Shown here: positions 1 to 7,168 of the stretch, piece after piece
Layout of the letters: each line of letters begins with the position of its first letter
Position numbering within the stretch: position 1 is the first letter of the stretch
Assembly (NCBI GenBank): GCA_937901285.1
Contig: CALCHI010000534.1
Location: 1-10,814, forward strand
Direction of reading: 5' to 3'
Length of the DNA stretch: 10,814 nucleotides
Source of the DNA: UBA8437 sp003445035
GTDB lineage: Bacteria > Planctomycetota > Planctomycetia > Planctomycetales > Planctomycetaceae
Notes under the pieces: generated by a model
What the model was told of the DNA's origin: nothing
Seen by the model: the letters and a program-made list of their open reading frames with translations, nothing else
Database searches by the model: none
Program-made: the position numbers and the translations under genes

Positions 1-283
1 GTTCGCCACCGGGGAATCCGCCGCCTGGCTGCTCGCCACCGGGGAATCCACCGCCGGGCTGTTCACCACCTGGTTGTTCGCCACCGGGGAATCCACCACC
101 GGGATCATCGAATCCGGGGATTCCACCACCGGGCTGCCCACCTCCTGGGACACCGCCACCGGGTTGCCCACCGCCTGGTTGTTCGCCACCGGGCTGCTCA
201 CCGCCTGGTTGTCCGCCACCGGGATCGTCGAATCCGGGAACACCGTCGCTGGGAGAGCCACCGCCAGGGGAGCCTGATCCGGG
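1..283 (-). repeat. 15-bp tandem repeat encoding PGGxx pentapeptides
   Basis: The repeat has a 15-base period in phase with codons (18.8 units). It has a second level: the variant unit PGFDD recurs after exactly eight units, so the DNA around 103-120 is repeated 120 bases further on at 223-240 (gatcatcgaatccgggg against gatcgtcgaatccggga). Third positions differ between units (ccaccgggg, ccgccgggc), so copies have diverged silently while the protein pattern was kept, which suggests selection on the peptide. Confidence 0.9.
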
Positions 284-364
284 AATTCCCTGTCCGAGCA
301 GAGGGCCGGCCACCATGGCCGCCACGATCCACGCACAAGCGAAGTTTTTGAATGAATTCCGCAT
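1..364 (-). CDS. Secreted PGGxx pentapeptide-repeat protein (C-terminus outside window)
   Basis: The frame is open from an ATG at 364 down to base 1 (121 codons, no stop), so the gene is cut by the window edge. The first ~24 residues (MRNSFKNFACAWIVAAMVAG...) form a signal peptide with basic n-region and hydrophobic core, with probable cleavage near LLG-QG. From residue 28 to the edge the protein is 19 pentapeptides in perfect register, all PGxxx except one PSDGV: mostly PGGGQ, PGGEQ, PGGGF, with PGFDD at units 4 and 12. The start is supported by a perfect AGGAGG seven bases upstream. Pro-Gly in a short repeat favours beta-turns, as in elastin or flagelliform silk GPGGX motifs; that is an analogy from sequence, not homology. 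It lies downstream of, and in the same direction as, the LRR lipoprotein. The function is unknown: a flexible surface, stalk or matrix protein, or a spacer before a C-terminal domain outside the window, are all possible. Confidence 0.82.
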   Translation of the reverse strand, partial: MRNSFKNFACAWIVAAMVAGPLLGQGIPGSGSPGGGSPSDGVPGFDDPGGGQPGGEQPGGEQPGGGQPGGGVPGGGQPGGGIPGFDDPGGGFPGGEQPGGEQPGGGFPGGEQPGGGFPGGE

Positions 365-370
365 GGCCGT

Positions 371-377
371 TCCTCCT
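371..377 (-). promoter_or_regulatory. Strong Shine-Dalgarno for the pentapeptide-repeat gene
   Basis: On the minus strand AGGAGG ends seven bases before the ATG at 364. This is an ideal match and spacing, and it decides the start codon. Most other starts in this window have much weaker or no such site. Confidence 0.75.
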
Positions 378-382
378 GAGCC

Positions 383-412
383 GGAGTTTCTCCACGTCGC
401 CCCGAAACGGGG
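383..412 (-). other. Two mini-hairpins in the leader of the repeat-protein gene
   Basis: Reading the minus strand, CCCCG-TTT-CGGGG (400-412) is followed by GGAG-AAA-CTCC (383-393), both with three-base loops, just upstream of the AGGAGG site. They could stabilise the transcript or modulate ribosome access. They are short, and in GC-rich DNA they may be coincidental. Confidence 0.35.
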
Positions 413-451
413 TGAATTGGTCAGCTTGACGTGGCCCGCAGAATGGCTTCC

Positions 452-499
452 CTGACTCTTAGTTCACTCTCTTTTTCGACAACTGTCAAGCAGAGTCAG
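452..499. repeat. 8-bp inverted repeat flanking the promoter candidate
   Basis: CTGACTCT at 452-459 and AGAGTCAG at 492-499 are perfect inverted copies 32 bases apart, and both candidate promoter boxes lie between them. It is not followed by a T-run on the minus strand, so it is a poor terminator for the LRR gene. One 8-bp inverted pair in about 190 bases can arise by chance. Confidence 0.35.
461..489 (-). promoter_or_regulatory. Candidate sigma70-type promoter for the repeat-protein gene
   Basis: On the minus strand a perfect TTGACA (489-484) is followed after 17 bases by TGAACT (466-461), a 3/6 match to TATAAT. The intervening sequence is A-rich (CGAAAAAGAG), unlike the GC-rich surroundings. 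It would place transcription start about 90 bases ahead of the ATG at 364. The -10 match is poor, so this is only a candidate. Confidence 0.35.
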
Positions 500-556
500 C
501 AGGAAGAGAATGACGAAGTTTGGTTCCTCGCGCGGTCCCAAAGACGGTCGACACAG

Positions 557-3500
557 TTACAGCGAGATTTGGCATTTGGGCAGTGCGCGACGGAGTCCCT
601 GGACACCGACCTGGGTGCAGCGGGTTCCGGTGAGGTTGATTCCGACGAGACCCTTGAGCGTGTACAGGTACTTGAGTCCGGCGTTGGTGATCCTGGTGTG
701 GCTGAGTTCCAGCCCTTGGCAGGTCGTGTTGTCCTTGAGATACAGCAGTGCGACGTCGGTGATCCTGGTGTGGCTGAGATAGAGTCGCTGGAGGTCCGGC
801 AGACGACGAAGCGGTTTGATTCCGTCATCGGTGATTTGGGTTTTGTCGAGCCAGATGACACTGAGTGCCTGGCAATTGGCCAGGTGTCTCAGGCCAACGT
901 TGGTCACCCGCGTTTCCTTGAGTCCAAGATGGCTGAGCGCCGTCAGTTCCCTGACGTGTTCAAGACCCGCATCGCCAATTCGGGTCTGATTGAGGTTGAG
1001 TCCGGTGAGCCGTTTGAGTTGAGAGAGGTGAGCCATACCGGAGTCGGTGATCCGAGTCTGGCTGAGTCCAAGACCTTCAATATTCTTGAGGTTACCGATC
1101 GCGGCCAGCGACCGATTGCCCACTGCCGTTCCGGTGAGATACAACTCGGTCAGACCGGGAAGCGCTTCCAGGAGCACGATCCCGTCGTCGGTCACACTCG
1201 TTCCGGTCAGCGAGAGCGTCTTCAGGCTCTTGATCGACACGATGTGACTCAACCCGGCGTCAGTCAACGGTTGCTTCCATCCGCTGAGTCCGGTGATGGC
1301 TCCTCCCGTTCCCGTGCGGACCTGGCAGATCGTCCCGAGGGCTTCGGAGACATTGCCGCCGGTCCGCGCCACCGCATCGACCAGCGGATCGGGGGTGTGT
1401 GACAGTTTGCATTTCGGCAATTCGGCGGCCAGGCCGGCAACGGCCGTCGAGGTGAACAGAGTGCCCGAGAGGTCCAGCGACTTGAGTTGCTGGAAGTTCT
1501 TGAGTTGATTGCGGGCGGTGTTGTCGATGCGGGTGTGGCTGAGGTCGAGTGTGCGAAGCGACTGCAATGAGGCGAGTTGTGCCAGTCCGTTATTGGAGAT
1601 GGCGGTGCGGGCAAGCCAAAGGACCTCGAGTTGTTTGAGGGGTTTGAGATGTTTCATTCCGCCGCTGGTGACGCCGGTGTTTCTGAGTCCCAGGGCTCGC
1701 AGTCCGGTTCGGGACGCGATGTGATTCCGGAGCGTATTGTCAGTGATCGACGTCGAGGAGAGGTCCAGGACGGTGAGGTTGTCGAGCTTGGCGAGATGGG
1801 CCAGAGAATTGCCCCCGATCCGGGTGCCCGCGAGTGAAAGGTGTTCGAGCTTGGCGAGCTTCGCCAGGTGAATCACTCCGTTGCTGCCGATCGCAACACG
1901 GGCCAGCTTGAGCTTCTTGAGGTTGGTCAGCCGAGCGATCGGTTTCAGGCCGATGTCGGTCAGCCTTGTTCCCGAGAGGTCCAGGGCTTCGAGGCCCGTC
2001 AGTTCGGCGATCCTTGCCAGGCCCAGGTCGGTGATCCGGCAGTTGGTCAATTCGAGTTCCTTCAGTGCCGGCAGCCCCTTGAGCGTACGGGTGGCGTTGT
2101 CACTGACACTCAGGCCGGCCAGGTCGAGCACCCGGATGTTGGCCGCCCCGTTGAGTTTCGACAGATCAGCTTCGACCAGGGGGGGGTCGAGTTCGAGTCG
2201 ACCGGCCTGGAAGCGTCCTCCGGTGAAGAAGATCTCGACCCGTGGCAGTGCCTGCGAGAGATCCACGACTCCCGGCAGGGTCACCTGGCAGTCGCGGGCC
2301 AGGATTCGTCTGAGTCTTTTGAGTGGCTTGAGCCTTGCCAGGCCCTTGTCGCCAATTTGTGTCTGGTCGATCCAGAGTTCCCGCAGCCGTCCGTAGCCGG
2401 ACAGGGCGGCCAGGCCGTCGTCGGTGACCTTGGTGCCCGAGAGGCTCAGACGTTCGACCTGTTTGAGTCCCCTGAGTCGGTTGAGTGCGGTGTCGGAGAA
2501 CCGACGTTGTTTGACGTTGATCGCGGTGATTTCGCCGCGATCCTGCTTGATCGAACCAACCTGCTCGAGTGCCTCGGCCAGCTTGTTTCCGTTGGCCTGC
2601 AACGCCGAGACCAGCGGGTCCACGGGAAACCGGATTTCGCATCCGGGCAGGGCGGCCTTGAGAGATTGGAGGTCGGCGGAGGAAACGGTGGTTCCGCCCA
2701 GGTCGAGCAGTTCGAGTCGTGTGAGTCGTCGAAGAGTTTCGAGACCCGATCCGGTGATTTGTGTTCGGACGAGTGTCAGTCGTCGCAGATTGGGGAGTCC
2801 GGCGAGGTGGGCCAGGCCCTTGTCGGTAATCCGGTTGTGGTCCAAACGGAGTGTCTGGAGCAGTGAGAGGTTGGTGAGGTGCTTCAGGCCCGAATCGGTG
2901 ATCTTTGTGCGGCGGCAACTGAGGCGTTGGAGGTTTCCGAAACGCCCGAGGTGAGCCAGCCCGGCGTCGTCGACCTGTGAGTCATCGATGGAGAGTTCCT
3001 CGAGCGCCGACAGGCTCTCCAGCGACTTCAGTCCGTCCCCGGTGATCTTCTGGCCGGGTGCCGCGAGTCGTTTGAGACCCGAAAGCCGTGAGAGGTGAAT
3101 GAGCCCCTTGTCGGAGATCGATCGAGGCAGGACGAGTTGCTGGAGGTTGAACATTTTTGAGAGGTGAGCCAGTCCGGGGTCACTGACGGAAGTGTCGTCG
3201 AGCTTGAGGACCTTGAGTTGGTTGAGTCCGGCGACCGCGGCGAGGTCGTCGTCGCCGTTGTTCCGGAAAAGCACCAGTTCGCCGTCGGTCAGCGTTCCCT
3301 GGTCAAAGGCGATGTTGAGTCCGGTACGAGGAGCGGACAGGCGACAGATTCCCTCGAGGGTCACCCGCGTGTTCCGGAGCGAGAGCTGCTTGAGTGCGGC
3401 CAGGGGAGACAATGCGGGCAGGCCCTCGTCCGTCACACCGGTCTTGTCGAGCACGAGAGTCTCGAGCCGGATGTGGCCGGCGAGATGGACAAGTCCGGCG

Positions 3501-4144
3501 TCGGTGACTGCTGGGGGAAGGACCAGTGCCTGCAGGTTCTTCAATTCGGCCAGGGCCTGCAGCCCCTGGTCGTCGAACGCGGTGCCGGCGAGATTGAGTC
3601 GTGAGATGTTGGCCAGGCCCCCGAGGTGACTGGTGTAGCTTTGCGCATCGACCGGCAGATCCTGGAGGTTGAGCACCTTGAGGTTGGTGAGATCCTTGAG
3701 ACTGGCGAGGCCGTCGGCGGTGACCTGGGTGCCGCCGAGGTAAAGTTGCTCGAGCCCCTGGAGACCCGCGACGTGTTTCAGGCCGATGTCTGTCAGCCCG
3801 GTGGCACGGAGATCCAGCGCGGCCAGTTGGTCATACTCGGCGATGTGTCCGAGGTGGCGATCGGTCAACCGCTTGTTGCGATAGCAGGAGATCGAGCGGA
3901 TCGTTCCATCCGAGTCGCGGGTGAATGTCGCTCCGATGGCCTCGAGCGCCTTTTCGGTCGTCTCGGCTCCGTCGGTCGCTGGCACCGCCTCCGCCGCGGT
4001 TTCATCGGGACCGGGATCGGGTGAATCGGATCCTCCGCCGATGGTGATCTCCGGGACCGGTTGCGGATCGTCGCTCCCGCATCCCATCACGCCGCACAGG
4101 CCTGACAGACAGGCGAGCAGTCCGGCCGAAATCACGCCGCGCAT
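557..4144 (-). CDS. Giant leucine-rich-repeat lipoprotein
   Basis: This is a 1195-residue protein. Residues 1-22 form a lipoprotein signal (hydrophobic stretch, lipobox V19-M-G-C22), so the mature protein should be lipid-anchored at Cys22. A Pro/Asp/Gly-rich linker (~23-60) leads into some forty LRRs of about 24 residues with the pattern LxxLxLxxTxITDxGLxxLxx, in which Thr sits where other LRR classes have Asn or Cys. The array is broken into blocks: cap-like motifs LPGCEI (499-504), LPKCKL (909-914) and LPKCQI (1188-1193, the very C-terminus) close blocks, and EALxxIG...GxIT segments (64-85, 523-542, 934-953) open them. Two irregular repeats (261-322, 621-682) align to each other. LRRs generally bind proteins or other ligands; no enzymatic domain is visible. 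Start: ATG 4144, with only a weak GAGG upstream. Stop: TAA. The partner is unknown; a surface or periplasmic interaction scaffold is the likely role. Confidence 0.93.
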   Translation of the reverse strand: MRGVISAGLLACLSGLCGVMGCGSDDPQPVPEITIGGGSDSPDPGPDETAAEAVPATDGAETTEKALEAIGATFTRDSDGTIRSISCYRNKRLTDRHLGHIAEYDQLAALDLRATGLTDIGLKHVAGLQGLEQLYLGGTQVTADGLASLKDLTNLKVLNLQDLPVDAQSYTSHLGGLANISRLNLAGTAFDDQGLQALAELKNLQALVLPPAVTDAGLVHLAGHIRLETLVLDKTGVTDEGLPALSPLAALKQLSLRNTRVTLEGICRLSAPRTGLNIAFDQGTLTDGELVLFRNNGDDDLAAVAGLNQLKVLKLDDTSVSDPGLAHLSKMFNLQQLVLPRSISDKGLIHLSRLSGLKRLAAPGQKITGDGLKSLESLSALEELSIDDSQVDDAGLAHLGRFGNLQRLSCRRTKITDSGLKHLTNLSLLQTLRLDHNRITDKGLAHLAGLPNLRRLTLVRTQITGSGLETLRRLTRLELLDLGGTTVSSADLQSLKAALPGCEIRFPVDPLVSALQANGNKLAEALEQVGSIKQDRGEITAINVKQRRFSDTALNRLRGLKQVERLSLSGTKVTDDGLAALSGYGRLRELWIDQTQIGDKGLARLKPLKRLRRILARDCQVTLPGVVDLSQALPRVEIFFTGGRFQAGRLELDPPLVEADLSKLNGAANIRVLDLAGLSVSDNATRTLKGLPALKELELTNCRITDLGLARIAELTGLEALDLSGTRLTDIGLKPIARLTNLKKLKLARVAIGSNGVIHLAKLAKLEHLSLAGTRIGGNSLAHLAKLDNLTVLDLSSTSITDNTLRNHIASRTGLRALGLRNTGVTSGGMKHLKPLKQLEVLWLARTAISNNGLAQLASLQSLRTLDLSHTRIDNTARNQLKNFQQLKSLDLSGTLFTSTAVAGLAAELPKCKLSHTPDPLVDAVARTGGNVSEALGTICQVRTGTGGAITGLSGWKQPLTDAGLSHIVSIKSLKTLSLTGTSVTDDGIVLLEALPGLTELYLTGTAVGNRSLAAIGNLKNIEGLGLSQTRITDSGMAHLSQLKRLTGLNLNQTRIGDAGLEHVRELTALSHLGLKETRVTNVGLRHLANCQALSVIWLDKTQITDDGIKPLRRLPDLQRLYLSHTRITDVALLYLKDNTTCQGLELSHTRITNAGLKYLYTLKGLVGINLTGTRCTQVGVQGLRRALPKCQISL

Positions 4145-4219
4145 GAGGGGCCTCGTCGTGGCTGTGGGACGGAATCCAGGCGACCGGCGGCCCGGCAGGC
4201 CGTCACCGGGACCGCTTTC

Positions 4220-4248
4220 AGACTAGCCGACCTGTCGGCATCCGGCAA
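4220..4248 (-). promoter_or_regulatory. Candidate promoter of the LRR gene with palindrome in its spacer
   Basis: On the minus strand TTGCCG (4248-4243) and TAGTCT (4225-4220) are separated by 17 bases. The spacer contains the palindrome GCCGAC-CT-GTCGGC (4226-4239) abutting the -10 box. Both boxes are weak matches (4/6 and 3/6), so the call depends mainly on position and on the palindrome. Confidence 0.25.
4226..4239. promoter_or_regulatory. 14-bp palindrome, possible operator
   Basis: Perfect six-base arms GCCGAC and GTCGGC are separated by CT. With a two-base gap it suits a dimeric DNA-binding protein better than an RNA hairpin. It lies in the divergent region between the LRR gene and the exporter cassette and could act on either. 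Confidence 0.35.
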
Positions 4249-4281
4249 ACCCGGGATTCGACGACCAATGGAGCGTCGCTG

Positions 4282-4311
4282 TTGCCAGTCGGAGGACCGA
4301 TGCAGCAGAAT
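4282..4311 (+). promoter_or_regulatory. Candidate promoter of the ABC cassette
   Basis: TTGCCA (4282-4287, 5/6 match to TTGACA) is followed after 18 bases by CAGAAT (4306-4311, 4/6 match to TATAAT), about 80 bases ahead of the GTG start at 4392. There is nothing better on the plus strand between 4145 and 4391. Confidence 0.28.
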
Positions 4312-4391
4312 GGACCGTCGTGGCGGAGAAGCCCATTGAGTGTGATCCCCGGTCGAGACCAAAGGCAATTCGAGGCAGAGGCTGACCAACC

Positions 4392-6197
4392 GTGAACCTG
4401 GCACCATCGGATCGGCCAACCCGGATTTGTGCCGTGCTGTCGGTGGCAGTGGCCTGGCTGTCTCTGCCCCTTTCGGTGGCGGTCGCCGGGGAAATCGAAG
4501 TCGAGTCGGTTCACTGGGGGTTCGACGGCCGCGCGGTGGCCCCCGCTTTCAACCCTCTGACGGTCATCGTGTTCAACCCCGGTGGCGACGACCTGGCGGG
4601 GGAACTTGAACTGCAGAGGCTTCGGAACGGCTACTGGCCGGTCGGTCTCCCGATTCGCCAACCCGTGTTTGTTTCACCGGCCACGCGTCGACCGGTCCGT
4701 TTCTACCCGTACGTGGTCGGAGAATTCGACGACTGGCGGTTGAGCTGGATCTCCAGTGACGGAACCCGCCGCGAACTCGACACCGGCGGCTTGCGACTGC
4801 GAATCGGTGAACCGGCCAACGTGCTGCTACAGCGGTCTTCGCAAATGACCGGTCCCGTTGGGCGGCTGAGAGAACTGGACGAGTCGTGGTTTCCACCCGT
4901 TTCAACAGCCACCACCGGCCTGGGCAGCGTCTTTCTGGATCATTCGCCTCGCTGGGACGTTCCCCGTCGCCGCACGTTCCTGGAGTGGCTTGGCCGAGGC
5001 GGCACTCTGCATGTGCTCAAGGGACCCGACGGTCGTCCGGTCGAATTCGGAGCCGAACTCAAGGTGCTCAACGGCACAGGTGTTCTGACCCGGGTCGGAG
5101 CCGGACGGGTGATCCGGCAACCGTTCGGTGTGGCTGAGATTCCCGACCCGCTGCCCCTGCCGTCGGAGACTCAACAACGAACCGTCACCGGAATCCGGCC
5201 GCTGCGGTTCAGCGTCGAGTCGTTGGTCCCACTCGATGATCAGGGAATCTTCAGCAAGTTGCGGAGTATGACAAGGCCGAGCCGAAACTGGATCCTGATC
5301 TACATCTGCTGCGTGGTCTACATGGCGGTATTGTTCCCCGGGGGATTCGTCTACGGGCAGGGAGGCCGGGATTTTCGTGCCGTGCTGGGAATGCTCGGTG
5401 TCACCGTCGCCAGCTTCAGCCTGATCTTCTATCTGGTCGGACGTCGTGAAGACGCTGCGAAGTTGACGGTCCGCACGGCCACCGTGGCCCGTCACCTCAC
5501 CGGTGGAGATCTCGAGTACCAGCAGTGGGTCGAGGCGGCGGCAACCCGAGGTGGTGAATACCGGTTCACTCACCAGGGACGAGCGCGGCTCTATTCGACC
5601 GCGCAGAACTTCGAGAAGCTTGTCGGCCGGATCCAACACGGCGAGGACGCCTCGTTGACCGCGGAAGTGGCGCCGCACTCCTCAAGCACGTTCCTGGTTC
5701 ATGGCCGGTTGCCGGGGGAGGGGATCGGGTTGACGCCGATCGAAGTCGAGATCACGGGGGGGCAGCTGCAGTCCCTGGTACTGGCCACCGGGGAGGGTTT
5801 CCCCGAAACGGTCGACCGGGCGTCGGTGATGGTCGGGGGACACCGCTTCCCGCTGGTCCACCGGGACGGACGACTGCAGTTCGACGGTGCGGCTGTTGTC
5901 CGGGCTCCGTCGAGTTTTCGACGAAAGAGGAAAACGGCCCTGTTGATTGACCCTGAATTGGAACAGCGTCGCGAGGTCACCGAAGTCTTTGACGAAATTT
6001 TTGAGAACCTGGTCCTGCGGAGCCTGGGTTTCGTGGACCGTGTGAAAGCGGCCCACTTCAGCCTGCCTCCGGATCGCATCCGGGTTTTCGTCTACGCTCC
6101 GGCAACGGACCGATTGGCGGTGCAGGTCGACGAGACGGCCAACCAGGTGGGTCGCGTGTTGCACACCTGGGACCTGCAGGTGGCGGTTTCCCAATGA
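4392..6197 (+). CDS. Signal-peptide membrane protein with GATase-like domain, partner of ABC exporter
   Basis: 601 residues from a GTG start; AGAGG lies ten bases upstream and this start keeps the basic n-region of the signal peptide (R8, R11; hydrophobic ~12-32; cleavage near AVA-GE). An N-terminal beta-rich domain (~34-140) is followed by a segment (~175-212) with the pattern of glutamine-amidotransferase-like (GATase1-like) accessory domains: GLGSVFLDH, then FLEWLGRGGTLHVLKG. No catalytic Cys-His pair is evident. Two membrane helices follow (~299-321 and ~328-350), then a ~250-residue soluble C-terminal region. The last codons overlap the ATPase start (ATGA), so the two are co-translated. 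GldG-type auxiliary proteins of ABC exporters combine a related domain with membrane anchoring, and this may play an equivalent role; that is inference from context. Basic residues flank both outer ends of the helix pair, making the topology uncertain. I do not recognise a named family. Confidence 0.88.
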   Translation: MNLAPSDRPTRICAVLSVAVAWLSLPLSVAVAGEIEVESVHWGFDGRAVAPAFNPLTVIVFNPGGDDLAGELELQRLRNGYWPVGLPIRQPVFVSPATRRPVRFYPYVVGEFDDWRLSWISSDGTRRELDTGGLRLRIGEPANVLLQRSSQMTGPVGRLRELDESWFPPVSTATTGLGSVFLDHSPRWDVPRRRTFLEWLGRGGTLHVLKGPDGRPVEFGAELKVLNGTGVLTRVGAGRVIRQPFGVAEIPDPLPLPSETQQRTVTGIRPLRFSVESLVPLDDQGIFSKLRSMTRPSRNWILIYICCVVYMAVLFPGGFVYGQGGRDFRAVLGMLGVTVASFSLIFYLVGRREDAAKLTVRTATVARHLTGGDLEYQQWVEAAATRGGEYRFTHQGRARLYSTAQNFEKLVGRIQHGEDASLTAEVAPHSSSTFLVHGRLPGEGIGLTPIEVEITGGQLQSLVLATGEGFPETVDRASVMVGGHRFPLVHRDGRLQFDGAAVVRAPSSFRRKRKTALLIDPELEQRREVTEVFDEIFENLVLRSLGFVDRVKAAHFSLPPDRIRVFVYAPATDRLAVQVDETANQVGRVLHTWDLQVAVSQ

Positions 6198-7168
6198 CAC
6201 GACCGGTCCGGGATCCATCGGTTGAGCCGGTTCCGGCGGTCTCGGTCTCGGGTCTCAGTCACGCTTTTGACGAGCGTCGTGCACTGAGATCGATTGACCT
6301 GCAGGTTCCGGTCGGTTGCCTGCACGGACTGGTGGGTCCCAACGGAGCCGGCAAGTCGACGTTGATGAAGATCCTGTCCACGCTGCTGGAGTCCCAGTCG
6401 GGGTTGGTGCAGGTGCTGGGGATGGACATTTCCGAGGACTCCCTGCCGATTCGCCGGCGGGTGGGTTACCTGGCCGAGGATCCCGTTGGGTATCGGCAGT
6501 TGACCGTCTTCGAGATGCTCGATTTCTGTGGTGCCGTTCACGGGCGAACCCGAGGTGAACGTGACAACGCGATCGCCACTGTGCTCGAGACGGTGAGATT
6601 GGAGGCTCACAGGGATACCCAGGTCGGCACGCTTTCTCGCGGAGAACAACGCCGGGTGGGGATTGCCCGGGTGCTGGTCCATGATCCCGAGTTGTTGATC
6701 TTCGATGAACCAGCGGCGGGGCTCGATCCCCGAGCCCGTTCCGAGTTGATGACGTTGATGCGCGGCCTGAGTGACAGCGGCAGGACGGTCCTGGTCAGTT
6801 CTCACGTCCTCACCGAAATCGGAGATCACTGCGACAGCGTCACGGTGCTGGACCGCGGCGATGTCTGTTTCCACGGGCCGATTGATGAGTTGCCCGGATC
6901 GGACGACGAGTTGGCGTGTTACCAGTTGCGATTGGAACACGAGGACGAGGGGATCGGTCGGTTGTTGGCCAGTCACCAGGGAGTGGTCGACGTGGTGTCG
7001 TTGGAATCTTCGGCAGCGTGGCAGGTGGTGTGTCGGACCACCGAGACCAATTTTGGCGAGCTGCTTGCCACGCTCGTCCAACATGGGACGGTGGTCGAGG
7101 CGTTCGTTCGCGACCGCAATCGACTCAACGAAGCGTTCCTCTCGTTGACCAGCGGGGGGGTCGACTGA
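6194..7168 (+). CDS. ABC transporter ATP-binding protein (ABC-2 exporter, CcmA-like)
   Basis: 324 residues with a complete nucleotide-binding domain: Walker A GPNGAGKST (48-56), Q-loop region GYLAEDP (91-97) with Glu in place of Gln, signature LSRGEQRR (147-154), Walker B LLIFDEP (167-173), D-loop AGLD (175-178) and switch His204 in SSH. LSRG instead of LSGG, and Glu at the Q-loop, are common in the CcmA/NatA-type exporter ATPases, so it should be active. A ~90-residue C-terminal extension (~235-324) is also typical of that group. It would hydrolyse ATP at the cytoplasmic face to drive the permease encoded next. The start ATG overlaps the previous stop by four bases (ATGA), with AGGTGG ten bases ahead; its own stop overlaps the permease start (TGATG). 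The substrate cannot be deduced. Confidence 0.96.
   Translation: MTRPVRDPSVEPVPAVSVSGLSHAFDERRALRSIDLQVPVGCLHGLVGPNGAGKSTLMKILSTLLESQSGLVQVLGMDISEDSLPIRRRVGYLAEDPVGYRQLTVFEMLDFCGAVHGRTRGERDNAIATVLETVRLEAHRDTQVGTLSRGEQRRVGIARVLVHDPELLIFDEPAAGLDPRARSELMTLMRGLSDSGRTVLVSSHVLTEIGDHCDSVTVLDRGDVCFHGPIDELPGSDDELACYQLRLEHEDEGIGRLLASHQGVVDVVSLESSAAWQVVCRTTETNFGELLATLVQHGTVVEAFVRDRNRLNEAFLSLTSGGVD

Noticed and set aside
74..277. Plus-strand open frame across the 15-bp repeat
   Set aside because: It is the antisense reading of the pentapeptide repeats; the minus frame has a signal peptide, a strong ribosome-binding site and a coherent pattern.
1..283. Possible CRISPR array
   Set aside because: The period is 15 bases without spacers and is in phase with codons, so it is a protein-coding tandem repeat.
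431..2866. Long plus-strand open frames (431-1402 and 1841-2866) opposite the LRR gene
   Set aside because: They mirror the regular codon pattern of the LRR repeats on the other strand, show no recognisable domain or signal, and are acidic low-complexity shadows.
6632..6646. Non-canonical ABC signature LSRGE taken as an inactive ATPase
   Set aside because: LSRG variants are common in CcmA-type exporter ATPases, and Walker A, Walker B, D-loop and switch His are all intact.
6916..7167. Earlier start for the permease
   Set aside because: It lies wholly inside the ATPase gene and encodes no membrane segment; the TGATG junction is the normal coupled start.
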